DNA from: GCA-2683135 sp964507445
GTDB lineage: Bacteria; Planctomycetota; GCA-002687715
Reading direction: 5' to 3'
Assembly: GCA_964507445.1 (NCBI GenBank)
Contig: CAZDQF010000015.1
Span: 62,001-126,000, forward strand
DNA: 64,000 bases
Positions 46,484 through 54,696 of this stretch are shown here, piece after piece. A model generated the notes under the pieces. That model searched no databases. It was not told the origin of the DNA and saw nothing but the letters and a program-made list of their open reading frames with translations. A program made the translations under genes and the position numbers. The number at the start of each line of letters is the position of its first letter. Position 1 is the first letter of the stretch.

Positions 46484-47415
46484 GCCACCACCTCCGTGCT
46501 CTGCGACTTGAGCTTCTTGAAGATGTCCTCCAGGTCGTGATGCAGGCGCGTGAGCTCCACCACCGTCCAGCCGCGCTGCGCGGCGGTGTTGCCGATGGTG
46601 GTCAGCAGTCCGGCCCGGGCGTCGGTCTTCAACTCCAGGACCGTGTTGCCGTCATCGCCTCGTCCGCAGCTGACGTCCGTGATCCCCTCCATGGTGGCCA
46701 GGCTGGACTGCGCGTCCGGGACGTCTCCGAGAAGTCGGAGCAGGACGCCGTGGCCGCGGCGGAACGACTCCAGGGTCTCGTCCACGTGAAGTTGTCCGGC
46801 CACCACCATCAGGACCCGGTCGCAGGTCGCCTCCACCTCCGACAGGATGTGAGTGGAGAGGATCACCGTCTTGTTGCGGCCGAGGCCTCGGATCATTTCG
46901 CGGATGTCCAGGATCTGGTTGGGGTCCAGGCCCGACGTGGGCTCGTCGAGGATGAGGACGTCCGGATCGTGGACCATGGCCTGGGCGAGGCCGACCCGTT
47001 GACGGAACCCCTTGGACAGGTGACCGACCGGCTTGGTCAGGACGCCTTCCAGTCCGCAGGCATGGACCACCGCTGAGAGGCGGCTGGTGCGCTCGGTGGC
47101 GGGGATCTCCCGGAGCCTGGCCATCCACATCAAGTAGTCCTGCACCAGGGAGTCCCTGTAGATGGGGGCGTTCTCCGGGAGGTAGCCGACATGCCGTTGG
47201 GCCAGGAGGCGTTCCGTCACCACATCGTGCTGGTTGATGGCGGCCTTGCCGGAGGTCGGCGCCAGGTAACCCGTGAGGATCTTCATGGTGGTGGTCTTGC
47301 CGGCCCCGTTGGGCCCCACCAGCCCCACCACCTGACCTCGGGGGATGTGGAAGGAGACGTCCGTCAGGGCCCGGAAGGGGCCGTAGTCCTGGACGAGAAG
47401 TTCAGCTGTGATCAT
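46480..47415 (-). CDS. ABC transporter ATPase (GldA-like)
   Basis: The 311-residue ATPase has Walker A (GPNGAGKTT), a Q-loop, the signature LSKGFRQRVGLAQ, Walker B (VLILDEPTSGLDPNQ) and a switch histidine (STHILSE). The C-terminal about 90 residues are the regulatory extension typical of ABC-2 ATPases. It is the first gene of a four-gene unit (ATPase, permease, GldG-like, DUF4340). I do not see a strong promoter; the hairpin at 47630-47662 separates it from the upstream gene. Confidence 0.94.
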   Translation of the reverse strand: MITAELLVQDYGPFRALTDVSFHIPRGQVVGLVGPNGAGKTTTMKILTGYLAPTSGKAAINQHDVVTERLLAQRHVGYLPENAPIYRDSLVQDYLMWMARLREIPATERTSRLSAVVHACGLEGVLTKPVGHLSKGFRQRVGLAQAMVHDPDVLILDEPTSGLDPNQILDIREMIRGLGRNKTVILSTHILSEVEATCDRVLMVVAGQLHVDETLESFRRGHGVLLRLLGDVPDAQSSLATMEGITDVSCGRGDDGNTVLELKTDARAGLLTTIGNTAAQRGWTVVELTRLHHDLEDIFKKLKSQSTEVVA

Positions 47416-47712
47416 GACTTGAGGACTCTTGCGCTGGTGTCCGGCCGGGACGGTTCTCCGGTCTCTGGGAACGCCCGGACCTCGATTCGCAGAACATCCC
47501 CTCTCCGGCCCGGTTCGTCAACGTCGTGACGCCGTTCTGGCTGGAGAGCGGAGGGGGCGTGGCGCCCTGGGGCCCACGGCATCCGTGTACGGGCCCTGGG
47601 CTTCAGCCCTCCCGGCGGCGCAAATGAGAGCAGGCGGCGGCCCTTTCGGGCGCGCCGCCTGCAGAGAGAAGAGAAGTGTCAGATCTTGTGCGGGCCGGGC
47701 CCGCAGCGGGGG
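47416..47712. other. 297-bp intergenic region with two hairpins
   Basis: Besides the strong hairpin at 47630-47662 it contains a second imperfect hairpin at 47564-47601 (outer GGGCCC arms, inner CACGG/CCGTG). The remainder shows no coding potential I trust. It should hold the promoter of the Gld-like operon, but no clear boxes are visible. Confidence 0.45.
47630..47662 (-). terminator. Strong hairpin terminator of the cysteine-rich secreted protein gene
   Basis: GCAGGCGGCG (47630-47639) pairs perfectly with CGCCGCCTGC (47653-47662); the inside continues with GCCC/GGGC around TTTC, one bulged base apart. It is about 50 bp past the stop. The following bases on the minus strand are TCTCATTTG, only partly T-rich. 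Confidence 0.6.
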
Positions 47713-48126
47713 TCAGTGCCCGCAGGTGTAGTAGCGGGTGCCGGGGACCCACACCCGGCGGGTGACGGTCTCATAGTGACCGCGCCCGCGGACCGTGCGC
47801 CAGTAGCCGGCTCGGACCATCACCCGGCGGTACCCGCAGCCGCTCCGGACCGTGCGATACACGGGCCGGACCCACACCCGCTTGGCGCAGCCGTCGACCC
47901 ACACCCGCTCGCACCGGTCCTCCCAGTGACCCGGGGTGGTGGCGACGCAACAGCTGGTGTGCACGTGGGTGCCGCAGCGTTCGTTGGCGAAGATCCCGAA
48001 GCCGAAGCCGCCGTGCTTGCCGTTCTTGGAGAACGAGATGCCGAACCCCTGGGCGCTGGCCGGTGCAGCGAAGGCCAGGGTGAGCGCGACGATGATTCCC
48101 GCTGTGATGGTCATGTTCCTGGTCAT
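47713..48126 (-). CDS. Small secreted Cys/Arg/Tyr-rich protein, unknown function
   Basis: Starting at ATG 48126 the product has 137 residues: a signal peptide (about 1-26, ending ASAQ), a glycine-rich segment, and a C-terminal part rich in Val-Trp-Val/Arg patterns (ERVWVDGC, KRVWVRPVYR, RRVWVPG) with seven cysteines, one CC pair. The repeated WV-x(n)-Y pattern suggests a short tandem beta structure. I recall similar small exported proteins in Planctomycetes without known function. The arginase gene diverges from it. Confidence 0.65.
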   Translation of the reverse strand: MTRNMTITAGIIVALTLAFAAPASAQGFGISFSKNGKHGGFGFGIFANERCGTHVHTSCCVATTPGHWEDRCERVWVDGCAKRVWVRPVYRTVRSGCGYRRVMVRAGYWRTVRGRGHYETVTRRVWVPGTRYYTCGH

Positions 48127-48257
48127 GGTGCTGCTCCTCGCTGCGAAGGGTGGTCCCTTCCGTCCTCTGCTTGACGATCCCGTGCTCACTCGAGCGCGGC
48201 TGGCTGGTCTTAAGCAGGCGCCGTGCCATTCGCGTCGGAGGTGCCTCTTGGATGGAT

Positions 48258-48289
48258 GTAAAATGTTGTTCCAACATTGTTTACGTCAA
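48258..48289. promoter_or_regulatory. AT-rich imperfect palindrome with TTGACG box, operator/promoter candidate
   Basis: GTAA-AATGTTG (48258-48268) faces CAACATT-gt-TTAC (48272-48284). On the minus strand TTGACG (48289-48284) abuts it, a good -35, with ACATTT or CATTTT as weak -10 choices 17-18 bp on. The dyad would then lie between -35 and -10 of the leftward secreted-protein gene, a typical repressor position. Confidence 0.4.
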
Positions 48290-48308
48290 TACTCGTGGGC
48301 CTCTGGAG

Positions 48309-48325
48309 GGACGGCTCAGCCGTCC
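48309..48325. repeat. Hairpin in the divergent intergenic region
   Basis: GGACGGC (48309-48315) and GCCGTCC (48319-48325) around TCA, perfect 7-bp stem. It is not positioned as a terminator for either flanking gene. Confidence 0.5.
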
Positions 48326-48328
48326 TCT

Positions 48329-48362
48329 CCCGTGGACACGGGACCGTTGCTGTGTCCACGGG
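48329..48362. repeat. 11-bp-stem hairpin upstream of the arginase gene
   Basis: CCCGTGGACAC (48329-48339) pairs perfectly with GTGTCCACGGG (48352-48362) around 12 bases. The left arm also forms a smaller alternative hairpin with the loop (CCCGTG/CACGGG). It ends 10 bases before the TAGGAT box, so it covers the -35 position. Confidence 0.5.
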
Positions 48363-48372
48363 CCCGACCACG

Positions 48373-48378
48373 TAGGAT
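48373..48378 (+). promoter_or_regulatory. Candidate -10 box of a leaderless arginase mRNA
   Basis: TAGGAT ends seven bases before the ATG at 48386 with no Shine-Dalgarno. Confidence 0.45.
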
Positions 48379-48385
48379 CGCCGCC

Positions 48386-49300
48386 ATGGACCCGAAACCA
48401 CTCAAGATCCTGGGGGTGCCCATCGATCTCGGCGGCAACCACCGCGGCGTCGACATGGGACCCAACGCCCTGCGTGTCGCCCGACTCAACTCGGGGCTTC
48501 GCGGGCTCGGTCGGACGGTGTCGGATCTGGGCAACGTCACCGTGCCCATCCCGGAGAGCCGTGATCCGGGGAACCCGAAGACCCGGTTCCTCGATGAGAT
48601 CGCCAGCGTGTGCGAGGAGGTGGCCGCTACGGTCCAGCGGGAGCTGTCGGACGGGGCCGGGCTGGTGGTGCTGGGGGGCGATCACAGCGCCGCTGTCGGC
48701 AGCGTCAGCGGCAGCAGCGCCTGGGCGGCGGAGTCCGAGGGGCGGATCGGCCTGATCTGGGTGGACGCCCACACGGACATGAACACCCCGGACACGTCTC
48801 CCTCCGGCAACGTCCACGGCATGCCCGTGGCCTGTCTGTTGGGGGAGGGGCCGGAGGCCCTCACGGGCATCCTGGGGGCGCCTCCCAAGGTGCGACCGGA
48901 GAACGTGGTCTTCATCGGAATCCGCAGCGTCGATGTGACGGAGCGGGACCTGGTCCGCGAGTCCGGGGCCCATGTCTTCACCATGCGTGAGGTGGACGAG
49001 ATGGGTATCCGCCGGGTCATGCAGAAGGCCATGGACCTGGCCTGCAACGGTACCGTGGGCTTCCACCTGTCCTTCGACATGGACGGGGTGGACTGCCGGG
49101 TGGCGCCGGGGGTCGGGACGCCGGTCATGGGGGGGCTCACCTACCGGGAGTCACACCTGATCTGCGAGATGGCTCACGATTCCGGGTCCATGGTCGCCAT
49201 GGACCTCATGGAGGTGAACCCGGTGCAGGATGTGCGCAACGCGACGGCGGAGCTGGGGGTGGAGCTCATCCTCTCGGCCCACGGCAAGAAGATCCTCTGA
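48386..49300 (+). CDS. rocF: Arginase
   Basis: The 304-residue enzyme hydrolyses arginine to ornithine and urea in the cytoplasm with a dimanganese centre. Metal-ligand motifs are GGDHS, DAHTDMN and SFDMDGVDC; NVHGMPVACLLG and GVGTPVMGGLTYRE are arginase-type features rather than agmatinase-type. The usual SFDVDALDP is altered to SFDMDGVDC but both metal aspartates remain. The start at 48386 gives MDPKPLKILGVPID, the normal N-terminus; the longer open frame upstream crosses the secreted protein gene. Its TGA directly abuts the stop of the convergent next gene (TGATCA). Confidence 0.9.
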   Translation: MDPKPLKILGVPIDLGGNHRGVDMGPNALRVARLNSGLRGLGRTVSDLGNVTVPIPESRDPGNPKTRFLDEIASVCEEVAATVQRELSDGAGLVVLGGDHSAAVGSVSGSSAWAAESEGRIGLIWVDAHTDMNTPDTSPSGNVHGMPVACLLGEGPEALTGILGAPPKVRPENVVFIGIRSVDVTERDLVRESGAHVFTMREVDEMGIRRVMQKAMDLACNGTVGFHLSFDMDGVDCRVAPGVGTPVMGGLTYRESHLICEMAHDSGSMVAMDLMEVNPVQDVRNATAELGVELILSAHGKKIL

Positions 49301-50479
49301 TCAGGGGCGCACGGTCAGCACCCGGGACGTGGGGCGCCCGGTGCGGGCCTCCCGCCGGAGGCAGCGGAGCGCGGTCCTGGCGTCATGGGGGATGGTGCCC
49401 CCGAAGACCGGGCGCCCGTTCACGGAGACCCGGACGGGCCCCGGGTCCCCGGCGAACCACACCGTGAGCGCGCGGACCGTGGCGGCGGGCGCGGCCGGCG
49501 TCTCGATGACGACCTCTGCGCCCTGTCGACGGGCCCGGATCTCGAGCCCCGTGGTCTCCGAGACGCTCAGCCACTCGTGCCGACCGGGATGATCGCCTCC
49601 GGCGCGGAAGCTGATGGTGCGTGGTTCCCCGGGGCGTCGGAGGGTGGGCATCTCCGGCTCGATGGAGCGGCGGTGCAGCTGCACGCGATCGATCCACCGG
49701 AGTCGCGGGTCCGTCAGGACGCGGACGCTGGCGGGTGGCTTCAATGAGCGCAGGGCCCCCGCTACCAGGGCGGTCTTGTCCGGGGCCATCCCGCAGCCGT
49801 GGAGGATCACGCCGCGTCCGGCCCAGCGGAGGGGGTCCGGCGGTGACGGCGCCCCGGCGCCGCCCGCCAGGGGTACCCAGCAGGCGGCGAACGGCGTCAC
49901 CTCCACCTTCGGCCAGGTGGCCTGGTTGAGGGTGCTCGGAAACGTCGGCAGCCTGCCCATGACCACGAGCTGCTCTCGGTCCACCGGTGTCCGCAGGCAC
50001 AGGTCGGCGAGGAGCCCCGCCATGACGTCGCCGCCTCGCAGGCTCCAGGCGTCTCGTTCCGGTGTCACCGGGGCGTTCTTCAAACCCATGGCACCCGGGC
50101 GAACGGGCACGAGGACCGTGAACCCGGACTCCAGGAACCCCCCGTAGGCAGCGCGCACGGGTAGCTCGTCCGGGGGCGTCGCCGGCCGCGGCGCCGGCGC
50201 CACCAGGAGCGGGCGCCCGTTCGCCGGCGCGGCGCCCGCCGGCACCACCGCGACGTACACCACGGCCGGTGCCACGCCGGGAAGTCGCAGGACGTGGTAG
50301 CCGGGGGCGAGGTCCCGTTGATCACGGGCGGCCTCCAGGGAGCGCGGCGCGGTGGCGTGTTCAGCGCTGTTCAGCCAGGCCTCGGCGGCGACGTCCGGTG
50401 AGACCAGGAAGCTGCGGAGTCCGGGGTGCTGACCCGTGAGGACGGCGGCGGTGAGCAGGACTCCTGCTGCGAAACGCAT
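49301..50479 (-). CDS. Secreted protein of unknown function
   Basis: The 392-residue protein starts with a signal peptide (MRFAAGVLLTAAVLTG). The middle (about 85-235) has alternating strands and helices with segments such as GFTVLVPVRP and QLVVMGR, which loosely resemble an alpha/beta-hydrolase, but I find no G-x-S-x-G nucleophile motif, so I do not assign a function. The C-terminal 120 residues are beta-rich with GGDHPGRHEWLSV and GPVRVSVNGRPVFGG. The ATG lies six bases after TAGACT on the minus strand and has no Shine-Dalgarno. Confidence 0.6.
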   Translation of the reverse strand: MRFAAGVLLTAAVLTGQHPGLRSFLVSPDVAAEAWLNSAEHATAPRSLEAARDQRDLAPGYHVLRLPGVAPAVVYVAVVPAGAAPANGRPLLVAPAPRPATPPDELPVRAAYGGFLESGFTVLVPVRPGAMGLKNAPVTPERDAWSLRGGDVMAGLLADLCLRTPVDREQLVVMGRLPTFPSTLNQATWPKVEVTPFAACWVPLAGGAGAPSPPDPLRWAGRGVILHGCGMAPDKTALVAGALRSLKPPASVRVLTDPRLRWIDRVQLHRRSIEPEMPTLRRPGEPRTISFRAGGDHPGRHEWLSVSETTGLEIRARRQGAEVVIETPAAPAATVRALTVWFAGDPGPVRVSVNGRPVFGGTIPHDARTALRCLRREARTGRPTSRVLTVRP

Positions 50480-50485
50480 GGGGGG

Positions 50486-50491
50486 AGTCTA
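50486..50491 (-). promoter_or_regulatory. Candidate -10 box of a leaderless mRNA
   Basis: TAGACT (minus strand) ends six bases before the ATG at 50479; the six bases are all C. It lies only seven bases from the divergent TACAAT box. Confidence 0.4.
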
Positions 50492-50498
50492 CCTGACG

Positions 50499-50504
50499 TA
50501 CAAT
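50499..50504 (+). promoter_or_regulatory. Candidate -10 box of the asparaginase gene
   Basis: TACAAT lies 34 bases before the ATG at 50539. The leader carries AGGAG at 50528-50532. Confidence 0.45.
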
Positions 50505-50538
50505 CCCGCCTGGTCCTCATCGGTCACAGGAGACGCTC

Positions 50539-51588
50539 ATGTCACGCATCAACCGCCGTCGCTTCCTCTCGTCCGCCGCCGCCGCCAGCGTCGCAGGGAC
50601 CGTGGCCTCCGGTTCCAGGAGGGCGCCGGAGGTCCTGGTGCGCAATCCGGAGCCGTGCGTCGTCTCCTCCGCCAACGGTTTCCCTCACTGCACGGCGAAG
50701 GCCATGGGAGACATCGTGGCCGGCAAGCCCGTGGTGGATGCGGTGGTGGAAGGGGTGACCCTGGTGGAGAACGACCCCAACGACATGAGCGTGGGCTACG
50801 GCGGCCTGCCCAACGAGGAAGGGGTCGTGCAGCTCGACGCCTCCGTCATGGATGGGGTGAGCTGTCTCTCTGGTGCGGTGGGTTGCATCGAGGACATCAA
50901 GAACCCGGCCCGGGTGGCGTTGCACGTCATGCGGTTCACTGATCACTGCTTCATCGTCGGTGAGGGCGCCAAGCGCTTCGCCAGGGCGCACGGGTTCAAG
51001 GAAGAGAACCTGCTGACGGAGCGGGCTCGCAAGGCGTGGCTCCGTTGGAAGGCGTCGCTCTCGGACAAGGACGACTGGTTCCCCAAGGACATGGGGAAGG
51101 CGGATGAAGACCTGAAGAAGGTGCGGAGCACTTACGGGACCATCAACTGCAACGGCGTCAACAGCAAAGGGGAGGTGGCCGGGGTCACGACCACCTCGGG
51201 CCTGTCCTGGAAGATCCCGGGGCGGGTCGGCGACAGCCCGATCATCGGCGCCGGCCTCTACGTGGACGGCGACCACGGGGCCGCGGGCTCCACGGGCAGG
51301 GGTGAGGCCAACATCATCTCCTGCGGCTCCTTCTCCGTGGTGGAGGGCATCCGTAATGGCATGCACCCCAAGGACGCCTGCGTCGCGGCGGCGAAGAACA
51401 TCATCCGCCTGACCCGGGCGAGGCACCTGGTCCGCAAGGACGGCAAGCCCAACTTCAACGTGAAGTTCTACGCCGTGGATCGGAAGGGGCGGCACGGCGG
51501 CGCCGCCATCTGGGCCGGCGGGCAGTACGCGGTGTTCGACGGTCAGGGCAACCGCAGGGAAGACCTGGCCTACGCTCTGAGCCGCTGA
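50539..51588 (+). CDS. Tat-exported N4-(beta-N-acetylglucosaminyl)-L-asparaginase (T2 family)
   Basis: The 349-residue protein belongs to the N-terminal nucleophile glycosylasparaginase/isoaspartyl peptidase family. A twin-arginine signal (RRRFLSSAAAA) directs export folded. The precursor is expected to cleave itself before the nucleophilic threonine in the STYGTINCNG segment, freeing the new N-terminal Thr; GDSPIIGAGLYVDGDHGAAGSTGRGE is the conserved substrate-site region. It probably removes Asn-linked sugars or Asp/isoAsp residues in the periplasm. AGGAG supports the start. The minus-strand membrane-protein gene converges on it. Confidence 0.9.
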   Translation: MSRINRRRFLSSAAAASVAGTVASGSRRAPEVLVRNPEPCVVSSANGFPHCTAKAMGDIVAGKPVVDAVVEGVTLVENDPNDMSVGYGGLPNEEGVVQLDASVMDGVSCLSGAVGCIEDIKNPARVALHVMRFTDHCFIVGEGAKRFARAHGFKEENLLTERARKAWLRWKASLSDKDDWFPKDMGKADEDLKKVRSTYGTINCNGVNSKGEVAGVTTTSGLSWKIPGRVGDSPIIGAGLYVDGDHGAAGSTGRGEANIISCGSFSVVEGIRNGMHPKDACVAAAKNIIRLTRARHLVRKDGKPNFNVKFYAVDRKGRHGGAAIWAGGQYAVFDGQGNRREDLAYALSR

Positions 51589-51600
51589 GGGACCTGCCGG

Positions 51601-52668
51601 TCAGACCGCCAGGCGGAGGGCCGTTCTTCGCGCGATCAAGGCGACGAGGAGGATGCTGGCGGCGGCGCCGGCGAGGACGAGCAACGGGATCCCCACGCGG
51701 GTCGTGGCCACCAGGTCTTCCAGGATCGCTCGGCGTTCACGCCGCTGCGCGTCGTCTCCCGGGAGGATGGCCTCGCCGCCGGTGACGTCTTCGTGGAAGG
51801 CCGCGATGAAGTCGTTCCTGGCGCGGCCGGGCATGGAGAGGGCGTCCGTCTCGGGGGCGCAGAGCATCCAGCCCGCCTGGCCGCGATGGACCGGATCACC
51901 AAACTGTACGAACGCCAGGGCGAGGGAGTGGCGACTCGCTCGCCCGCCCTGGGCGCCCACCCGGTCCACCTGTTTCAGGGCCTCGGGGTCCGCGGCGGCC
52001 AGCCTCGCGCGAAGCGTGTCCCCCGATCGCGTCCGTTCAGCGGCCCATTCACGGAAGGCCACCAGCCGCGGGGCGTCCAGCAGCCGCGCCAGCGGCAGCC
52101 GCGCGACGCACTCCGGCAGCCCGTTGCTTCGTGAGCGGCCTCCACGGTCCATGAGTGTCTGTGCCATCCAGTTGGCGTAGCCTTCCGCGGACCAGGGCTC
52201 CAGCTCCTCCGGCTCCTGGTCCCAGGGGACATAGATGCACTGCAGGTTTCTCGGAGAGCCGCGACGGCGGGAGTAGGTACGGATGAACTCTGCGTCCCCT
52301 TCAGCGCGGATGGTGCGACCCGACCCGTGGGTCCCCCAGCCGTGATCGATACGCAGCTCGACCTTGATGCTGCCTGACTCGCGCTTCCTCACGGCCAGCC
52401 ATGCCACCTGCCGGGACGCGCCCCACTGCTGTTCAGCCGTCACCTGTTGGTTCACGCGGAACCGGAAACGACGCACGTTGATGGCCTCGACCTTCGGCAA
52501 CTCGACGCCGTTGCAACGCTCGACGCGCAAGATGTGGACGTCCATGCCGCCCGCGCTGGGGTCCCACTGGCCTGCGGGTTCGGTCCGGGCCGCGGGAGCC
52601 GTCCGACCGTCAAGGTCCTGTGCTCCGAGGGCCCCCAGCAGGACCGCGAACAGAACCGCCTGTCTCAT
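51601..52668 (-). CDS. Membrane-anchored extracytoplasmic protein, unknown function
   Basis: The ATG at 52668 gives 355 residues with a signal peptide (1-16) and a C-terminal membrane helix (about 325-347) followed by Arg residues, so the body is outside and the tail inside. The body is Arg-rich with two halves: a beta-like first part (about 30-130) and a helical second part. I recognise no family. The start overlaps the apt stop (ATGA), so it is cotranslated with apt, an odd pairing for an exported protein. Confidence 0.65.
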   Translation of the reverse strand: MRQAVLFAVLLGALGAQDLDGRTAPAARTEPAGQWDPSAGGMDVHILRVERCNGVELPKVEAINVRRFRFRVNQQVTAEQQWGASRQVAWLAVRKRESGSIKVELRIDHGWGTHGSGRTIRAEGDAEFIRTYSRRRGSPRNLQCIYVPWDQEPEELEPWSAEGYANWMAQTLMDRGGRSRSNGLPECVARLPLARLLDAPRLVAFREWAAERTRSGDTLRARLAAADPEALKQVDRVGAQGGRASRHSLALAFVQFGDPVHRGQAGWMLCAPETDALSMPGRARNDFIAAFHEDVTGGEAILPGDDAQRRERRAILEDLVATTRVGIPLLVLAGAAASILLVALIARRTALRLAV

Positions 52669-53189
52669 GAGTAGCGCACCAGGGAGCGCACCGCCCGGTC
52701 CGGCAGCTTGTCGCGCCCGTTGAGGAAGTCCAGCTCGATCACGAAGATGCACCCGGTCACGGTGGCCCCGAGGCTCTCCAGCAGCTCGCAGGCCGCACCC
52801 ATGGTGCCGCCGGTGGCGAGGAGATCATCAACGATCAGGACCCGGTCTCCTGCCGCGGCGGCGTCCTCGTGGACCTCGACGGTGTCGGTGCCGTACTCCA
52901 GGTCGTAGGTGACGGCGCGGGTGCGCCAGGGGAGCTTGCCCGGCTTGCGGATGGGGATGAAGCCGCAGCCCAGGTCCGCGGCCACGGCCGACGCGTAGAT
53001 GAAGCCGCGGGACTCGGGGCCGGCGATCAGGTTGGCGCCGAGGTCGCGGGCTTGCTCCACCATCCACTGGATGGTGGCGCGATGGGCCTCCGCGTCCTTG
53101 AGAATGGGCGAAATGTCCTTGAAGACGATGCCCTCCTTGGGGAAATCGGGCACGTCCCGGACCAACTCTCTGATTCTGTCGGCTGGCAT
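52665..53189 (-). CDS. apt: Adenine phosphoribosyltransferase
   Basis: The 174-residue enzyme salvages adenine with PRPP to AMP. It has the type I PRTase PRPP loop (VLIVDDLLATGGTM), the early DVPDFPKEGIVFKDISP and GPESRGFIYASAVA. The start at 53189 gives the standard length; the frame continuing to 53408 overlaps the divergent pyrK-like gene. A TATCCT box ends six bases before the ATG and there is no Shine-Dalgarno. Confidence 0.97.
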   Translation of the reverse strand: MPADRIRELVRDVPDFPKEGIVFKDISPILKDAEAHRATIQWMVEQARDLGANLIAGPESRGFIYASAVAADLGCGFIPIRKPGKLPWRTRAVTYDLEYGTDTVEVHEDAAAAGDRVLIVDDLLATGGTMGAACELLESLGATVTGCIFVIELDFLNGRDKLPDRAVRSLVRYS

Positions 53190-53195
53190 GGGGAC

Positions 53196-53201
53196 AGGAT
53201 A
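53196..53201 (-). promoter_or_regulatory. Candidate -10 box of a leaderless apt mRNA
   Basis: TATCCT on the minus strand with six bases (GTCCCC) to the ATG at 53189. Confidence 0.45.
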
Positions 53202-53251
53202 ACAGGAAGCCCGTTGGTTTCGGGTCGCTCGCAGGACGCCCGCACCCGTGC

Positions 53252-53257
53252 TAAAAC
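53252..53257 (+). promoter_or_regulatory. Candidate -10 box of the pyrK-like gene
   Basis: TAAAAC ends seven bases before the ATG at 53265 with no Shine-Dalgarno; the last base deviates from TAnnnT. Confidence 0.3.
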
Positions 53258-53264
53258 GCCGTCG

Positions 53265-54083
53265 ATGGACGTCGTCAGCGCACCTGTCTTGTTCAACCGC
53301 CGTGAAGCCGCGACGGTGCATCGTCTCGGGCTCGCCTATGACGCGGAGGCTCGCGGCGCTCGTGGCGCCCGCTTCGTCATGCTGGCCATGCCCGACCCGG
53401 CGCTCCACCTGATCCCCCGACCCTTCAGCATCTCAGACGTCTGGACCCGTGACGACGGAGTGGTGGTCACGGAGTTCCTCTACAAGCCCGTGGGCCGGGT
53501 GACGGGCTTGATGAGCCGCTTGACGGAAGGGGATACGGTGCAGGTCGGAGGCTTGCTCGGGAACGGGTTCCCGCCGCCGCGGGATGGCCGGCGCCCCGTG
53601 CTCCTGGCCGGCGGCATCGGCAACGCGCCGTTCGCTTATCAGGTCCGTGAGTTGGTCGAAGGCACGGAGTCATCGGACCCGTCCCGGATCCTCTTGTTGT
53701 TGGCGGCCCGGTCCGCGGACGACCTCTGGATCCAGGACATCGTCGCCGAGTCCGGGGTCACCATCGTGGAGGTGACCGACGACGGCAGCAGAGGCGAGGC
53801 TGGGTTGATCACGGACGCCTTGCTCCGCCGGCTCCCGGAGCTCGGGCCCGTGGAGGTCTACGCCTGCGGTCCCGAGCCCATGCTACGAGCCGTGTCGGAC
53901 CTGGCTCTGGCGCAGGGCTTTCCGTGCTGGCTGTCCGTGGAGGAGCGGATGGCTTGTGGTTACGGGGTCTGCAACGCCTGCGTGGTGGAGAAGCGTTGCG
54001 ATGACCTGCCGGAGGGTTCCGGGTGGTATCTGCGGTCCTGTATCGAGGGGCCGGTTTTCGAAGCGCGGGAGATTCACGCATGA
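53265..54083 (+). CDS. pyrK: Dihydroorotate dehydrogenase electron-transfer subunit-like flavoprotein
   Basis: The 272-residue protein has the PyrK layout: an FAD-binding beta-barrel with RPFSISD (about 50-56), an NAD-binding-like domain with LLAGGIGNAPFAY, and a C-terminal [2Fe-2S] site CGYGVCNAC followed by a distal Cys in YLRSC. In the class 1B enzyme PyrK passes electrons from dihydroorotate dehydrogenase (PyrD) to NAD+. No pyrD is adjacent; the neighbour is apt, so a purine/pyrimidine link is only suggestive. The ATG at 53265 is chosen because earlier frames overlap apt. It overlaps the following lipoprotein gene (ATGA). Confidence 0.9.
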   Translation: MDVVSAPVLFNRREAATVHRLGLAYDAEARGARGARFVMLAMPDPALHLIPRPFSISDVWTRDDGVVVTEFLYKPVGRVTGLMSRLTEGDTVQVGGLLGNGFPPPRDGRRPVLLAGGIGNAPFAYQVRELVEGTESSDPSRILLLLAARSADDLWIQDIVAESGVTIVEVTDDGSRGEAGLITDALLRRLPELGPVEVYACGPEPMLRAVSDLALAQGFPCWLSVEERMACGYGVCNACVVEKRCDDLPEGSGWYLRSCIEGPVFEAREIHA

Positions 54084-54598
54084 GTCGTTGGCTGCTGCTC
54101 CTCGTCCTGCTGTCCGCTGGTTGTTCGAGCCGCTCGAAGCTCCTGTACGAGGAGGGAGACCCGCCTCGACTCAAGGACGGCACCATCACGGTGAAGACCT
54201 CCTGGGGGGTGGGGGAGGAAGCGTCGCAGGACACCCGTCGCATCCGTTGCCGTGACGGTCGGGTCACGGCCGAGCTGGTGTCCCATGCGCGCGGACACTT
54301 CATCGGCGAGGTGCCCGTGGCGCGGTGGGAGAAGATCTGGTCGAAGATGCTGCAGACCCGTCCCTTCACCAAGAAGAAGATGTACGGGGTGGAGCCGGAT
54401 GACGCCCAGGCCCAGGGCCCGTATCACCTGATCTCCATGGAGGTGGGGGGGCATTTTCACCAGTTCTCGGCCCAGCTGCGACGCAACGTCCTCGGGGTCT
54501 TCTCCACCGGTGACGTGGCCGATCGTCTGGCCTACTCGGACGCCGTGGCGGATCTCGTCTCGGAATACGCCAGGCGCGAGTTGAAGGCCGACAAGTAG
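54080..54598 (+). CDS. Small lipoprotein, unknown function
   Basis: The 172-residue product begins MSRWLLLLVLLSAGCSS, a clear lipoprotein signal with the modified cysteine at 15. The rest is a mixed alpha/beta domain with no recognised family; GHFIGEVPVARWEKIWSKML and GHFHQFSAQLRRNVLG are its most ordered segments. The ATG overlaps the pyrK stop (ATGA), which implies cotranslation with a cytoplasmic flavoprotein. Confidence 0.75.
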   Translation: MSRWLLLLVLLSAGCSSRSKLLYEEGDPPRLKDGTITVKTSWGVGEEASQDTRRIRCRDGRVTAELVSHARGHFIGEVPVARWEKIWSKMLQTRPFTKKKMYGVEPDDAQAQGPYHLISMEVGGHFHQFSAQLRRNVLGVFSTGDVADRLAYSDAVADLVSEYARRELKADK

Positions 54599-54696
54599 GG
54601 TCCGGACGCCCTCGCCGCGCTTGAAGACACGGCCGTTTCGTGTGACCCTCTGGGGCTGCCTTCGAGCGTTTTCAGCCGCCCCGAGAGGAACCCGAG

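Noticed and set aside
53265..54083. Possible general ferredoxin reductase instead of PyrK
   Set aside because: The C-terminal CGxGxCxxC plus distal Cys and the RPFSISD block match PyrK better, though pyrD is not adjacent.
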